From NCBI RefSeq assembly GCF_001641125.1, contig NZ_LWLP01000001.1, forward strand, positions 3,661,828-3,725,827: a DNA stretch of 64,000 bases, in the 5' to 3' direction. Positions 17,400-25,225 of the stretch are shown here, piece after piece. The DNA comes from Arthrobacter sp. OY3WO11 (lineage in GTDB: Bacteria; Actinomycetota; Actinomycetes; Actinomycetales; Micrococcaceae). The translations under genes and the position numbers were made by a program. Every line of letters starts with the position of its first letter. The first letter of the stretch is position 1. Below the pieces are notes generated by a model that did no database searches, had not been told where the DNA came from, and worked only from the letters and a program-made list of their open reading frames with translations.

Positions 17400-19459
17400 T
17401 GATTGATCAATCCGCTACCGCGGAACGCGAAAGCCACTCCGGGGGAGGCGCCGTCCCGCCAGCCGTCCCGCGCATCGCCCTGGTGGGCGTGCACGGCTTC
17501 GGTGAACGGCACCTTGCCAACCTCGCCAGGCTCGAAGCAGCCGGCACCCTGGAACTCGTCGCCGTCGCGGATCCCAATCCCCCGGCTCCGGGACGCCTGG
17601 CGGAGTCCGTAGCCGTCTTCGGCGACCTTGCCCAGCTGCTGGCAGCGGACCCGGGCGTCGAGGTCGTCATCCTCGCCACGCCCATCCAAACGCACGCCCC
17701 CCTGGCCCTCGCGGCGCTGGCTGCGGGCAAGGACGTGTACGTGGAGAAACCGCCGGTGGCCTCGCTCGGCCAGTTGCGGGAGGTCCTCGCCGCTGCCGAC
17801 GCCGCAGGACGGCTGGTCCAGGTGGGATTCCAAAGCCTGGGGTCGCACGCGATGCCTGCTATCCGGACGCTCGTGGAATCCGGCGACATCGGCCATGTCC
17901 TGGGGCTGAGCGCCACCGGGCAGTGGGTGCGGAACAGGGCCTACTTTAAGCGCTCACGCTGGGCCGGGAAGCGCAGCCTGGATGGCATCGACGTGGTGGA
18001 CGGCGTGGCAACCAACGCCCTTGCCCATGCGGTGGCCACGGGCCTCCACCTGGCCGGCGCCCACACAATGTCCGACGTCGAATCAGTGGAGACTGACCTG
18101 TACCGGGCCCACGACAACGAAAGTGACGACACCTCCATCATCCGGGTCCGCACCACCGGTGGCTCCACGCTGCTGTGCGGGCTGACGCTGTGCGCGCCGG
18201 AACAGCAGCGGCCTTCCGTAACGGTGCACGGCACCCGCGGCGAGATCACGCTCTTCTACACCGAGGACGAGGTGGTCATTAGCACCCCCGACGGCGAGCG
18301 CCGGGAGACTTTTGGCCGGACCGACCTGCTGGAGAACCTGCTGGACGCCCGCTCCAATGGGGCGCCGCTGCTGTGCGCCCTGCCGGACACCGGCGCCTTC
18401 ACCACGGTGCTGGAAGCTATCCGGACAGCGCCCGCGCCGCAACCCATCGACCCCGGCCACATCACGTGGGAGGGTGAAGGCGACGACGCCCATCCCGTGG
18501 TCCAGGACATCGCGGCCGTGATCGCAAGGGCAGTCAAAGCCCAGGCCACCTTCGCTGAACTGGGAGTCGCGTGGGCCCGGAAACTGCCGCCAGTCCGCAC
18601 CCTCACCCTGGACGGCAAGGCTGTTGCGGAGTACCAGGACGGCAGCCGGATCCGTGCAGTGTCCTCGCCGCGGCCCTACCTGCACCCCGTTCGGACCCTC
18701 GCAGGCACCGTGGTGACGGACCACCAGCCGCTGGACCACGTGTGGCACCTCGGGGCCGGCGTGGCCCTGCAGGACGTGGACGGCATCAACTTCTGGGGCG
18801 GCCGCACCTACACGCGCGAAGCCGGCCAGTATGTCTGGCGGCCGGACCACGGCAGCATCGCGCCCACGGATACCCAGTTTGAAGACACGGCTGCGCAGAC
18901 GGGCGGCGCGGCGGGCCGGCTGCAGGAGACCCTGAGCTGGAACGGGCCGGACGGCGCGGCGGTCCTTCGCGAGGACCGCACCTGGGAGTGGTCCGGCGTC
19001 GGCTCCTCCGCCTGGCGCCTGTCCCTGGACTTTGCCCTCTCCCCCGCCGGCGACAGGCAGGTCAGCCTGGGCAGCCCCGGTTCCAACGGCCGGTTTGAGG
19101 GCGGCTACGGCGGGTTCTTCTGGCGCCTGCCCGCCTGTGCGGACGCCACCGTGTGGACGCCGTCTGGTGCCGGCGAACCAGAGGTACACGGTTCAGTAAC
19201 CCCGTGGCTGGCCTGGGCAGGAACGTTCGACGGCGGCAGCGCCACCCTTGTGTTCGTGGCTGCGGAGGGGTCCGCCGATCCCTGGTTCATCCGGGTGGAC
19301 GGCTACCCGGGAGTGGGCCAGTCACTGGCCTGGGACAGCCCGGTCATCGCCGAACCGGGCGCTCCGGTGCAGCGCAGCATCACCGTTTTTGTGGCCGACG
19401 GCATCCTGGGCACAACCGACATCGAAGCACTCATCAACCAGCAGGGGAACCATTCATGA
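17399..19459 (+). CDS. Gfo/Idh/MocA oxidoreductase fused to a DUF6807 (PmoA-like) domain
   Basis: A 686-residue two-domain protein. Residues about 25-390 are an NAD(P)-dependent Gfo/Idh/MocA oxidoreductase: dinucleotide loop ALVGVHGFGERH, then ATPIQTHAPLA and VEKPPVAS with the conserved EKP. Residues about 400-686 resemble DUF6807, formerly called PmoA: RPYLHPVRTLAGTVVTD, DHPWHLG-like DHVWHLGAG, NFWGGRTY and GGYGGFFWRLP. The two parts are usually about 350 and 300 residues as separate proteins, so both seem complete. It overlaps the hydrolase upstream (1 nt) and the M24-like gene downstream (4 nt). Inference: dehydrogenation of a sugar derivative coupled to a second step. Confidence 0.85.
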   Translation: MIDQSATAERESHSGGGAVPPAVPRIALVGVHGFGERHLANLARLEAAGTLELVAVADPNPPAPGRLAESVAVFGDLAQLLAADPGVEVVILATPIQTHAPLALAALAAGKDVYVEKPPVASLGQLREVLAAADAAGRLVQVGFQSLGSHAMPAIRTLVESGDIGHVLGLSATGQWVRNRAYFKRSRWAGKRSLDGIDVVDGVATNALAHAVATGLHLAGAHTMSDVESVETDLYRAHDNESDDTSIIRVRTTGGSTLLCGLTLCAPEQQRPSVTVHGTRGEITLFYTEDEVVISTPDGERRETFGRTDLLENLLDARSNGAPLLCALPDTGAFTTVLEAIRTAPAPQPIDPGHITWEGEGDDAHPVVQDIAAVIARAVKAQATFAELGVAWARKLPPVRTLTLDGKAVAEYQDGSRIRAVSSPRPYLHPVRTLAGTVVTDHQPLDHVWHLGAGVALQDVDGINFWGGRTYTREAGQYVWRPDHGSIAPTDTQFEDTAAQTGGAAGRLQETLSWNGPDGAAVLREDRTWEWSGVGSSAWRLSLDFALSPAGDRQVSLGSPGSNGRFEGGYGGFFWRLPACADATVWTPSGAGEPEVHGSVTPWLAWAGTFDGGSATLVFVAAEGSADPWFIRVDGYPGVGQSLAWDSPVIAEPGAPVQRSITVFVADGILGTTDIEALINQQGNHS

Positions 19460-20574
19460 CCCAGACAACAGCCGACGCCTCGTTGCTTGCGGGCAGGGCG
19501 GCTCCCGCCTCCGCGGAGGACCGTGCCGTCAAACGCCAGCGGGTGCTGGACATCCTTGACGCAAAGGGCCAGGATTCCCTGCTGCTGACCACCAACACCG
19601 CCCTGACGTGGTACCTGGACGGCAGCCGGGTGCACATCAGCCTGGCCGGTGATCCCATCGCAGCTGTCCTGGTGGACCGCGGGGGCGACCACCTTGTCAC
19701 GTTCAACAACGAGGCGGGACGTATCGCCGCCGAGGAACTGCCCTCGGGCGTCACCCTGCATTCCGTGCCTTGGTACGGCAACCTGCATGAGGCCGCCGCC
19801 GCCGTCGGACTCAGGGGGAGCAACGCCGTGCCGGTGGCAGAAGCGGACGTTGCCGCCGAGCTGCGCGCGGCCCGCCAGCAACTGCTCCCGAACGAGAGCA
19901 CACGCTACGCCCACCTCGGCGCCGAGGTTGCAGCCCTGATGACGGACGTGCTGTCCACCGCCCGGCCGGAAACCACCGAGTTCGAGCTGGTATCCGCCCT
20001 GGCTGGGCGGGTGGTTGCAGCCGGTGCGGAGCCGCTGGTCCTGCTGTGCAACGGCAGCAGCCGGAGCGGATTCCGGCACCCCCTGGCTACACACGCGCCG
20101 CTGGGACGCCGCGCCATGGCTGTGGTGTGCGCGCGCAGGGACGGCATGGTGGCCAACATAACGCGCTGGGTGAGGTTCGACGACGGCACTGCGGCGGAGC
20201 GCGACGCCGAGGCACGGATCGCCGCAGTGGAGGCGGACATCTTCGACGCCACAGTCCCGGGCGCCCGGCTGGACCGGATCTTTGCCGAGATCAAGGCTGC
20301 CTACGGCCGCCATGGTTTCGGCGCAGACCAGTGGGAGCAGCACCACCAGGGCGGGCCCGCTGGCTATGCGGGCCGGGATCCCCGCGTCACCGCCTCCGCC
20401 ACGGACACGGTGGTCCTGGGCCAGGCCTTCACCTGGAATCCGTCCGGTCCCGGCGTCAAGATCGAGGACACCGTCCAGCTCACCGAGTCCGGCCTGCAGG
20501 TCCTCACCGTGGACCCCCGCTGGCCCTCTACCACCGTGAACGGCCTCCAGCGCCCGGCCACCCTCCAGCTCTAG
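19456..20574 (+). CDS. M24 (creatinase/aminopeptidase P-like) protein with missing metal ligands
   Basis: A 372-residue protein with the pita-bread architecture: a creatinase-like N-terminal domain (to about residue 150) and an M24 catalytic domain. Canonical dinuclear M24 peptidases bind metal with Asp, Asp, His, Glu, Glu. Here the DITR-type Asp is Asn234 (VANITR), the Asp expected 11 residues earlier is Val223, and the Glu of the EPG motif is Asn328 (FTWNPSG). The His (EQHHQGG) and last Glu (E337 in KIEDT) remain. So it is probably not a standard metallopeptidase; creatinase is a precedent for a metal-free member. Its ATG overlaps the previous stop (ATGA). Confidence 0.8.
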   Translation: MTQTTADASLLAGRAAPASAEDRAVKRQRVLDILDAKGQDSLLLTTNTALTWYLDGSRVHISLAGDPIAAVLVDRGGDHLVTFNNEAGRIAAEELPSGVTLHSVPWYGNLHEAAAAVGLRGSNAVPVAEADVAAELRAARQQLLPNESTRYAHLGAEVAALMTDVLSTARPETTEFELVSALAGRVVAAGAEPLVLLCNGSSRSGFRHPLATHAPLGRRAMAVVCARRDGMVANITRWVRFDDGTAAERDAEARIAAVEADIFDATVPGARLDRIFAEIKAAYGRHGFGADQWEQHHQGGPAGYAGRDPRVTASATDTVVLGQAFTWNPSGPGVKIEDTVQLTESGLQVLTVDPRWPSTTVNGLQRPATLQL

Positions 20575-20580
20575 GCCAGA

Positions 20581-20724
20581 CGCTCTCTCAGATCCTGCAG
20601 TAAAACCAAAAACGCTCTCTCAGTTGCCGCCGTACTTCCGGCATCAACTGGGAGAGCGTTTCGGTTAAAGCGACATCAAGTGGGAGAGCGTTTCGGTTAA
20701 AGCGACATCAAGTGAGAGAGCGTG
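20581..20724. repeat. Hairpin plus tandem 32-bp repeats between convergent genes
   Basis: ACGCTCTCTCAGTTG (20612-20626) pairs with CAACTGGGAGAGCGT (20645-20659) with one mismatch, a terminator-sized stem. The right arm runs into two exact copies of a 32-bp unit (20650-20681 and 20682-20713) and a partial third (GAGAGAGCGTGTC from 20714). Another CGCTCTCTCAG copy lies at 20581. The unit combines GGGAGAGCGTTTCGG and a TTAAAGCGACATCAAGT part. It sits exactly between the M24-like stop and the convergent aldehyde dehydrogenase stop. Confidence 0.75.
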
Positions 20725-22176
20725 TCAGGGGAGGCGGAGTTCCCCGTCCACCCGGCGCGGGATACCCAGCGGGTTGCTTTCGTGCAGGGCCGGATGCAGG
20801 ACCGTCTCCGGAGCATCCTGGTAGGCAACCGGACGCTGGAAGCGGCGGACCGCCGTCGCGCCTACCGAGGTGAACAGCGACGTGGTGGCCGGGTACGGGC
20901 CGCCGTGCTGCTGGGCCCAGTTGACGGCCACACCCGTGGGCCAGCCGTCAAAGAGGACACGGCCGGCGAGCTCGGAAAGCTGGTCCACAAGAGCAGACAC
21001 ATCCTCGCCCGGCTGGGCGTGCACGGTGGCGGTGAGGCTGCCCGGCACCTTGGCCAGGACCTCGGCCAGCTCCTCCTGGCCCGAGTACTCGATCAGCATG
21101 GTGGTGGGGCCAAAGCACTCTTCCAGCAGTTCCTCGGGCCGCTCCAGCACCTTGGCTGCGGAAGTGGAGAAGACCACCGGCGCGGCGCCGTCGGACACCG
21201 CGTCCTGGTCCACCGTGCCGCTGACTACGTCCACGCCGTCCACCGACGCGAAGCTGCGCAGGCCGTCCGGGTAGGCCTCGGCAATCCGGCTGGTGAGCAT
21301 GCCCAGCGCAGGCTTGTCCTTGCTGGCTGCCGCCACTTTCGCGGCAAAGTCGGTTCCGGCCGGGATAAACACGAGTCCGGGCTTGGTGCAGAACTGGCCG
21401 GCGCCCAGGGTGAAGGACCCTGCCAGGCCTTCCGCAAGCTGCCCGGAACGCTCTGCCAGCGCGGCCCCGGTAACCACTACCGGGTTCAAGCTGCCCAGCT
21501 CCCCGTAGAACGGGATGGGATCCGGGCGGGACGTGGCCAGGTCAAAGAGGGCACGGCCGCCGGGGATGGAGCCGGTGAAGCCCACCGCCTTGATGGCCGG
21601 ATCCTGGACCAGCGCCGTTCCCACCTCGCGGCCGCTCACCAGCGCGAACAGGCCTTCCGGAGCACCCGCTGCGCGCAGGGCTTCGGCAACGATTTCCGCC
21701 GTCCGCTCGGAGAGGCGGAGGTGGCCCGAGTGGGCTTTGACAATGACAGAGCAACCCACGGCCAGGGCCGAGGCAGTGTCGCCGCCGGCAACCGAGAAGG
21801 CGAACGGGAAGTTGGAGGCGGAGAACACCGCCACCGGTCCGATGGGCCGGAGGATGCGCCGCAGGTCCGGCTTGGGCGGGGTGGAGGCGGGGTCGGCATG
21901 GTCGATCACGGCTTCGAGGTAGGAGCCCTCGGTAATGACGCGGGCGAACAGGCGCAGCTGCCCGGTTGTCCGGGCCACTTCGCCGGTGAGGCGGGCTGCG
22001 CCAAGGCTGGTCTCGGAATCGGCAATCTCCACGAGTTCGGCGGCGTTTGCGTCCAGCGCGTCAGCAACCGCCGTGAGCCAGGCCGCACGTTCAGAGTCGG
22101 AGGCGGCCGCGGAGATCTTGGCTGCCTCGGTGGCAGCGGCGGTGAGTTCGGACAGGGAAAGCGTTGCAGTTGTCAC
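20725..22176 (-). CDS. Aldehyde dehydrogenase, alpha-ketoglutaric semialdehyde dehydrogenase type
   Basis: A 483-residue NAD(P)-dependent aldehyde dehydrogenase. The general base region is ELGSLNPVVV and the catalytic Cys is in GAGQFCTKPG, a signature of 2,5-dioxovalerate (alpha-ketoglutaric semialdehyde) dehydrogenases. SNFPFAFSVAGGD and VIVKAHSGH bind the cofactor. GTG start at 22176; 45 nt separate it from the dehydratase upstream. With the neighbouring KdgD-like and enolase-superfamily genes it completes a route from aldarates to 2-oxoglutarate (family knowledge plus context). Confidence 0.88.
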   Translation of the reverse strand: MTTATLSLSELTAAATEAAKISAAASDSERAAWLTAVADALDANAAELVEIADSETSLGAARLTGEVARTTGQLRLFARVITEGSYLEAVIDHADPASTPPKPDLRRILRPIGPVAVFSASNFPFAFSVAGGDTASALAVGCSVIVKAHSGHLRLSERTAEIVAEALRAAGAPEGLFALVSGREVGTALVQDPAIKAVGFTGSIPGGRALFDLATSRPDPIPFYGELGSLNPVVVTGAALAERSGQLAEGLAGSFTLGAGQFCTKPGLVFIPAGTDFAAKVAAASKDKPALGMLTSRIAEAYPDGLRSFASVDGVDVVSGTVDQDAVSDGAAPVVFSTSAAKVLERPEELLEECFGPTTMLIEYSGQEELAEVLAKVPGSLTATVHAQPGEDVSALVDQLSELAGRVLFDGWPTGVAVNWAQQHGGPYPATTSLFTSVGATAVRRFQRPVAYQDAPETVLHPALHESNPLGIPRRVDGELRLP

Positions 22177-22221
22177 GTCAGGTACCTGTTCTTCGTATGT
22201 ATATTCATCAAAGGCCGCTTT

Positions 22222-23325
22222 TTACAATCCGTCCCGGAAGCGGAAGCCGAGTCCGGGCTGGTGGGTGAGCGTCACCCGGCTGTTGCTGAACCGGACCGGC
22301 GAAGGCCCTGCCAGGATCCCCAGCTGCTCAAAGGATGCATCCTCCACGTCCTCCACCAGGGTGGGCTCCGCGAGGGTCAGCGCCAGCTGGCCGGACAGCT
22401 CCGGCAGCAGGTGCGGCATGACCTTGATGCTGTTGGTGCGCGCAAGTTCCACGATGCGCCGGAACGGGGTGATGCCGCCCACCCGGATAATGTTCGGCTG
22501 GATGATGTCCACTGCTTCCGCCTCTATGAAATCGCGGAAGCGGTAGATGGTGTGCAGGTTTTCACCGAGGGCGATCGGCACCGGTGAATGCTTGCGGAGC
22601 CTGCGGTAGGCCCACAGGTCGTCCGCGCGGATGGGCTCTTCCAGCCACTCCAGCCCGTAGCCGGCCAGGACATCCAGGGCGCGGAGCGTGGTGGGCAGGT
22701 CCCACCGCTGGTTGGCGTCGATCATCAGCTTCCGGTCCGGCCCCAGGACGGAACGGACAGCGGCCACCCGTTCGGCGTCCTCGCGGATGTCCGGCTTGCC
22801 CACTTTGATCTTGACCGCGTGATGCCCGGCTGCAACCCAGCGCTCGGTCTGCGCTACGAGCTCTTCAAGGGTGTAGTGCAGGTTCACGCCGGAGCCGTAG
22901 ACTTCCGCGGATTCCTGGCGCTGCCCGAGTAATCCGGTGACGGAGGTATGGGCGCGCGATGCCTGGAGGTCCCACAGGGCCAGGTCGACGCCGGCCATGG
23001 CGATGGTGGTCAGTCCCCCGCCGCCGGCCTCATGCAGCCGCTTCCATACGGCATCCCACACCGTCTCGGGGTTGGCGGGCAGCCCGGTGACGAACGGGGC
23101 GATGTCGTAATCCAGCAGCGCCTTGACCGCCTGCGGACCAATGGTGGGGGTCCAGGAGAAACCGTGCCCCGCGCCGCCGTCGTCCGTCTGGATCTCCGTG
23201 ACGATCACGTGGTTTTCAGGTGCCTCCACGCCCCAGCTGCGGCGCAACGGCACCGTGATGAGCCGGTTGGTGAGGCCCGTGATGCGCGGTTCCGTGCGGA
23301 CGGCAACAGCCGCGGGGGCGCTCAT
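22222..23325 (-). CDS. Mandelate racemase/enolase-superfamily sugar-acid dehydratase
   Basis: A 367-residue enolase-superfamily protein. The barrel shows the KxK base (AVKIKVG), the three metal ligands (MIDANQRW, WLEEPIRA, ALGENLH), QPNIIRVGGIT and a late His (VMPHLLPE). This is the mandelate-racemase subgroup, in which the Lys and the His act on opposite faces. The following genes suggest it dehydrates an aldarate (galactarate or glucarate) to 5-keto-4-deoxyglucarate, but a galactonate- or other acid-specific dehydratase cannot be excluded. Its ATG overlaps the KdgD-like stop by one base. Confidence 0.85.
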   Translation of the reverse strand: MSAPAAVAVRTEPRITGLTNRLITVPLRRSWGVEAPENHVIVTEIQTDDGGAGHGFSWTPTIGPQAVKALLDYDIAPFVTGLPANPETVWDAVWKRLHEAGGGGLTTIAMAGVDLALWDLQASRAHTSVTGLLGQRQESAEVYGSGVNLHYTLEELVAQTERWVAAGHHAVKIKVGKPDIREDAERVAAVRSVLGPDRKLMIDANQRWDLPTTLRALDVLAGYGLEWLEEPIRADDLWAYRRLRKHSPVPIALGENLHTIYRFRDFIEAEAVDIIQPNIIRVGGITPFRRIVELARTNSIKVMPHLLPELSGQLALTLAEPTLVEDVEDASFEQLGILAGPSPVRFSNSRVTLTHQPGLGFRFRDGL

Positions 23326-24230
23326 CAGCGGCCAGCCAGCTCGTAGCCCTTGGCGAGGATGGCCTTCAGCTGCACCAGCTGCTCCTCGGTGGGGTCCACC
23401 AGCGGCGGGCGCACGGAGCCGACGGGAAGTCCGCCCAGCCGCAGGCCCGCCTTGATCAGCGAAACGCCGAAACCGGGCGTTTGGTCGCGGAGGCGGACCA
23501 GCGGTGCGTAGAAGCCTTCCAGCAGGGCGTTGCGGCGGTCCTCATCTCCGGCCTCGTAGGCGTCGTAGTAGGCCTTGGCAATCTCCGGAGCCATGGCGAA
23601 CGCGGCGGACGAGTACAGGGGGATGCCCAGTCCGCGGTAGGCTCCCTGGGTCAGTTCGGCGGTCAGCAGGCCGTTGAAGAAGGCGAAGTCCTGGCGTCCG
23701 GTGGCACGCACCGCGGACACGATCTCCTGGGCCAGTCCAACGTCCCCCAGCCCGTCCTTGAAGCCGATGACCTTGGGGTTGGCAGCCAGCAGCGCCATGG
23801 AAGCGGCGGTGAACTTGGCGTTCCCACGGTGGTAGACAATCACTGGCAGGCTGCTGGCGTTGGCCACGGCCTCGATGTAGGCCACGAGTCCGTCGGTTGG
23901 GCCGGTCACCAGGTAGGGCGGGAGGACAAGGAGGGCGTCGGCGCCCGCTTCTTCCGCGGCGCGGGCGGCGGCAATCGCATGGCCCAGCGGCCCGCCGGCG
24001 CCGGCGACTACCGGGACCTTTCCGGCAACGACCTCGACGGCGGCCGTCACCACGGTGCTGACCTCCTCGATGCTGAGTGCGTGGAATTCGCCGGTGCCGC
24101 AGGCGGGGAAAACGCCCCCGGGCCCGAACGGAAGCCGGGAGCTGATGTGTTCCTTCAGCAGCTCGACGTCAACAGTGCCTTCGGCCGTGAAGGGGGTGAC
24201 GGGAAAGAACAGTACGCCGTCGAATTTCAT
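23325..24230 (-). CDS. 5-dehydro-4-deoxyglucarate dehydratase-like protein (DapA superfamily)
   Basis: A 301-residue DHDPS/NAL-superfamily aldolase or dehydratase. The Schiff-base Lys is in VIGFKDGLGD, the Tyr in PVIVYHRGNA, and the substrate-binding loop is ACGTGEFHAL; this combination matches KdgD, which turns 5-keto-4-deoxyglucarate into 2,5-dioxovalerate with loss of water and CO2. The aldehyde dehydrogenase two genes on uses that product. ATG at 24230 follows AAGGAGACACC; it overlaps the SDR stop (ATGA). Confidence 0.88.
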   Translation of the reverse strand: MKFDGVLFFPVTPFTAEGTVDVELLKEHISSRLPFGPGGVFPACGTGEFHALSIEEVSTVVTAAVEVVAGKVPVVAGAGGPLGHAIAAARAAEEAGADALLVLPPYLVTGPTDGLVAYIEAVANASSLPVIVYHRGNAKFTAASMALLAANPKVIGFKDGLGDVGLAQEIVSAVRATGRQDFAFFNGLLTAELTQGAYRGLGIPLYSSAAFAMAPEIAKAYYDAYEAGDEDRRNALLEGFYAPLVRLRDQTPGFGVSLIKAGLRLGGLPVGSVRPPLVDPTEEQLVQLKAILAKGYELAGR

Positions 24231-25192
24231 GGTGTCTCCTTGGCTCCGCTGCCGGCAGTGACCAGCGCGGAGTTCTCGTCTTTGAGCGGGGTGTTGGACT
24301 TGAGTTCGGTGCGCCAGCTGCGCGTTGGCTGCCAGCCCAGGAGTTCCTGGGCTTTGGCGATGGAGAAGGCAGGGCTGGTTCCGGTGAGTCCTGCGCTGAG
24401 GGCTTCGCTTCCGGGGAGGAATTTTGGCATGAGTTCCGCAAGGGGCCCGGTGGCCAGGGCGTCTGCGGCACCGACGAAGAAGGTCTCCCCGTTGGGGATG
24501 GACGGCATCTTCTCCAGGAGCAGGTCCAGGAAGTCCGCCACGTCCCGGGCATCAACATAGTTGAACAGGGCAGGCGCGGACAGGGCGGGGTCGGCCAGCC
24601 GCTCAGCCAGGGTGTGGCCCTGCTGCGTCGGGGCGCCTTCCCACTCCTCCGGAGAGATCACGTAGCAGGGCCGGAACGCCGCATAGCGGATCTTTTCGCC
24701 TTGTGCGGCTGCAAACGTCTGCACCGTCTGCTCGGCGATGAGTTTGGACAGCGCGTAGGCGTTCCACGGCCGCGGCGGCGTCCGCTCATCCAGCGGGAAC
24801 GACGGCGGCAGCCATCCCGCCGGCGAACCGTAGCCCAGCACGGTGGGGCTGCTGGCCGTGACAATCTTCTGCACGCCCACTTCGGTGGCTGCGCTGATCA
24901 CGGCGAACGCGAGCCGCGTGTTCGTGGCGAAGATGACGTCCTCGGGCGCGCTGAACGGTACGGCTATGGCTGCAAGGTGGATGACGGCGTCGGGCGTGGT
25001 GTCCCGGAGGAGGCGCAGCGCCTCGCCCGGGGCAAGGAGGTCGGCCGTTTCCTGCACGACGCCGGCGGGCAGCTGGTCCGCCGGAACGGCGTCGCGGTCC
25101 ACCGAAATGACGTGGTGGCCCTTTTCGGCGAGCCCCGCCACAACACTGCGGCCCAGGCGGCCGGAGCCACCCGTGACAAAGATCCTGCTCAT
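24227..25192 (-). CDS. NAD-dependent epimerase/dehydratase-type SDR, possible uronate dehydrogenase
   Basis: A 321-residue extended short-chain dehydrogenase. FVTGGSGRLGRS is the NAD loop, HLAAIAV follows strand 4, and YALSK carries the catalytic Tyr/Lys. C-terminal FNYVDARDVADF and LLGWQPTRSW are typical of nucleotide-sugar epimerase folds. The context suggests oxidation of a hexuronate to its aldarolactone, the first step of the oxidative pathway, but known uronate dehydrogenases are shorter (about 265 residues), so the specific activity is inferred. Ribosome site AAGGAA before ATG 25192. Confidence 0.8.
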   Translation of the reverse strand: MSRIFVTGGSGRLGRSVVAGLAEKGHHVISVDRDAVPADQLPAGVVQETADLLAPGEALRLLRDTTPDAVIHLAAIAVPFSAPEDVIFATNTRLAFAVISAATEVGVQKIVTASSPTVLGYGSPAGWLPPSFPLDERTPPRPWNAYALSKLIAEQTVQTFAAAQGEKIRYAAFRPCYVISPEEWEGAPTQQGHTLAERLADPALSAPALFNYVDARDVADFLDLLLEKMPSIPNGETFFVGAADALATGPLAELMPKFLPGSEALSAGLTGTSPAFSIAKAQELLGWQPTRSWRTELKSNTPLKDENSALVTAGSGAKETP

Positions 25193-25225
25193 GGTTATTC
25201 CTTCAGGTTGGTTCCCGGGCAGGAT

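Noticed and set aside
20650..20713. Possible CRISPR array
   Set aside because: The 32-bp copies are directly adjacent with no spacers and no cas genes are nearby.
20722..22587. 621-residue plus-strand frame
   Set aside because: Antisense to the aldehyde dehydrogenase and dehydratase genes, whose motifs are intact; composition is not protein-like.
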